Source of the DNA: DASPJL01 sp035628645
Lineage (GTDB): Bacteria > Bacteroidota > Bacteroidia > Cytophagales > Cyclobacteriaceae
Reading direction: 5' to 3'
DNA: 64,000 nucleotides
Assembly: GCA_035628645.1 (NCBI GenBank)
Contig: DASPJL010000129.1
Coordinates: 4,492-68,491, forward strand
In this document: positions 63,440 through 64,000 of the stretch, in pieces
Layout: every line of letters begins with the position of its first letter
Numbering within the stretch: the first letter of the stretch is position 1
Position numbers and translations under genes: made by a program
The notes under the pieces: model-generated
Database searches by the model: none
The model's input: the letters and a program-made list of their open reading frames with translations, nothing else
Told to the model about the DNA's origin: nothing

Positions 63440-63697
63440 TCATTTATTTTCTTTTACAAATTCCAAAAAGGAAGTTCCGTCAATAAAGCCATCTACATAT
63501 TTTTCTTTAAAATCGATATACCCGATAAACACACCGTCGGGAATAATTAAGTCTTCCACGCCACCAACAAATTCTAATTTAAAAAGGAAAGTATCAGGAT
63601 CTTCCTCTTCTTCTACTTCGAGACTTTTAATCGCTCTGGGAAATAATATTTTAAGTCCTTCTTCAATTTCAGATATTTTGATAGTATGGTTATTCAT
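63440..63697 (-). CDS. Small acidic protein of unknown function
   Basis: An 85-residue protein: MNNHTIKISEIEEGLKILFP, an acidic EVEEEEDPDTF segment, then a beta-rich part (LFKLEFVGGVEDLIIPDGVF) and a closing helix (TSFLEFVKENK). No signal peptide or TM. No domain is recognised. It sits next to the IS element end. Confidence 0.55.
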   Translation of the reverse strand: MNNHTIKISEIEEGLKILFPRAIKSLEVEEEEDPDTFLFKLEFVGGVEDLIIPDGVFIGYIDFKEKYVDGFIDGTSFLEFVKENK

Positions 63698-63862
63698 TTG
63701 GTGTCCTTTCCTTTTATTATTATCTGTTATTTCTAAGATTTCATCTTCGTATTAAAATCAAAAATCGAAATAAAACCCTGAATTTAAATTAATTTACAAC
63801 CCTTTTATATATTATTGATGAAGTAACTGGATCGGAATTATCAGTGGCTAGTCCTATTGTGT

Positions 63863-64000
63863 GTCTCGTCCTGAAATAGGTTTACAAAAGATGTAAACAA
63901 ATGTCAGGACAAAAATTAAAAGGAAGACCGCACAAAAAGAAACTACCAGGTAGCCAGTACAGTGAGGCATTTAAAAGACAAGTAGCTGAAGCTTATCATC
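63863..64000 (+). mobile_element. Left part of an IS3-family-like element, truncated by the window edge
   Basis: It starts around 63863 with TGTCTCGTCCTGAAATAGG and holds a perfectly symmetrical nested palindrome: GTCCTGA (63868-63874) with TCAGGAC (63904-63910), and GTTTACA (63880-63886) with TGTAAAC (63892-63898). The transposase frame begins inside it at 63901. The right end and target duplication lie outside the window. Confidence 0.6.
63901..64000 (+). CDS. Transposase orfA, IS3-family-like, 5' part only
   Basis: An ATG at 63901 opens a frame still open at the window end: MSGQKLKGRPHKKKLPGSQY, then SEAFKRQVAEAYH. A basic N-terminal leader followed by an (Y/F)S-E-FK-x-x-V-x-E motif is the usual start of IS3-type OrfA helix-turn-helix proteins. 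The start codon lies inside the palindrome of the IS left end. Whether the element is intact cannot be judged. Confidence 0.6.
   Translation, partial: MSGQKLKGRPHKKKLPGSQYSEAFKRQVAEAYH

Overview
The window reads as chromosomal DNA from an AT-rich, Gram-negative Bacteroidota bacterium, most likely of the Cytophagales. The evidence is: a secreted multidomain esterase ending in a type IX secretion (T9SS) C-terminal sorting domain; many lipoproteins and signal peptides typical of the phylum; TAnnTTTG-type promoters with an upstream TTTG before both tRNAs; very weak Shine-Dalgarno signals; a classical (Men) menaquinone cluster; a YpdA-type bacillithiol disulfide reductase; and the RDD / SpoIIM / DUF4129 / DUF4350 / MoxR / DUF58 cluster. 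The PKD plus F5/8 type C architecture recalls cellulolytic gliders such as Cytophaga or Sporocytophaga, but the genus is inference only.

Layout. 1-2.2 kb: an XRE regulator with a coiled coil, convergent with an AT-rich TPR membrane protein, then a small lipoprotein. 2.7-7.7 kb: gyrA followed by a TPR protein, and an outer-membrane protein. 7.9-11.8 kb: a DUF4142 lipoprotein, tRNA-Asp, a PhoX-like Tat protein and YebC. 12.3-16.9 kb: an unknown protein, YpdA, an aminotransferase plus dipeptide epimerase pair, and ProC. 17-23.5 kb: an anti-sigma-like membrane protein, a NUDIX protein, tRNA-Arg, a response regulator, two histidine kinases and an alpha/beta hydrolase. 23.9-26.5 kb: an OmpX-like barrel, an AHSA1 protein and a membrane metallophosphoesterase. 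26.7-33.6 kb: an RND efflux locus (tetR, tolC, MFP, RND). 33.8-42.8 kb: a hydrolase, a CPA2 antiporter, a YkgJ protein, a CvfB-like protein, murB, unknowns and a GNAT. 42.9-48.7 kb: menE, menB, menD, menF and a hotdog thioesterase. 48.7-57.9 kb: a phosphatase and the MoxR/DUF58/SpoIIM/RDD cluster. 58.4-62.3 kb: the T9SS esterase and an AsmA-like protein. 63-64 kb: small unknowns and the left part of an IS3-family element cut by the window edge.

How genes work together. menF-menD-menB-menE plus the hotdog thioesterase cover most of menaquinone synthesis from chorismate; menC and menA are not in the window. The efflux genes form one regulated tripartite pump. The MoxR cluster looks like a single co-transcribed membrane complex with a divergent RDD partner; its function is not established.

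The window is mostly housekeeping and I see no clear phage, CRISPR array or defence island. The least explained signals lie between genes: an about 90-bp dispersed repeat present twice 22 kb apart; three loci of tandem 11-bp units with related consensus; hairpins built from a GAAGTTGGAAG-type word at two convergent gene junctions; blocks of low-complexity words; and an IS end with a nested palindrome covering the transposase start codon, with a look-alike relic at about 34.95 kb.
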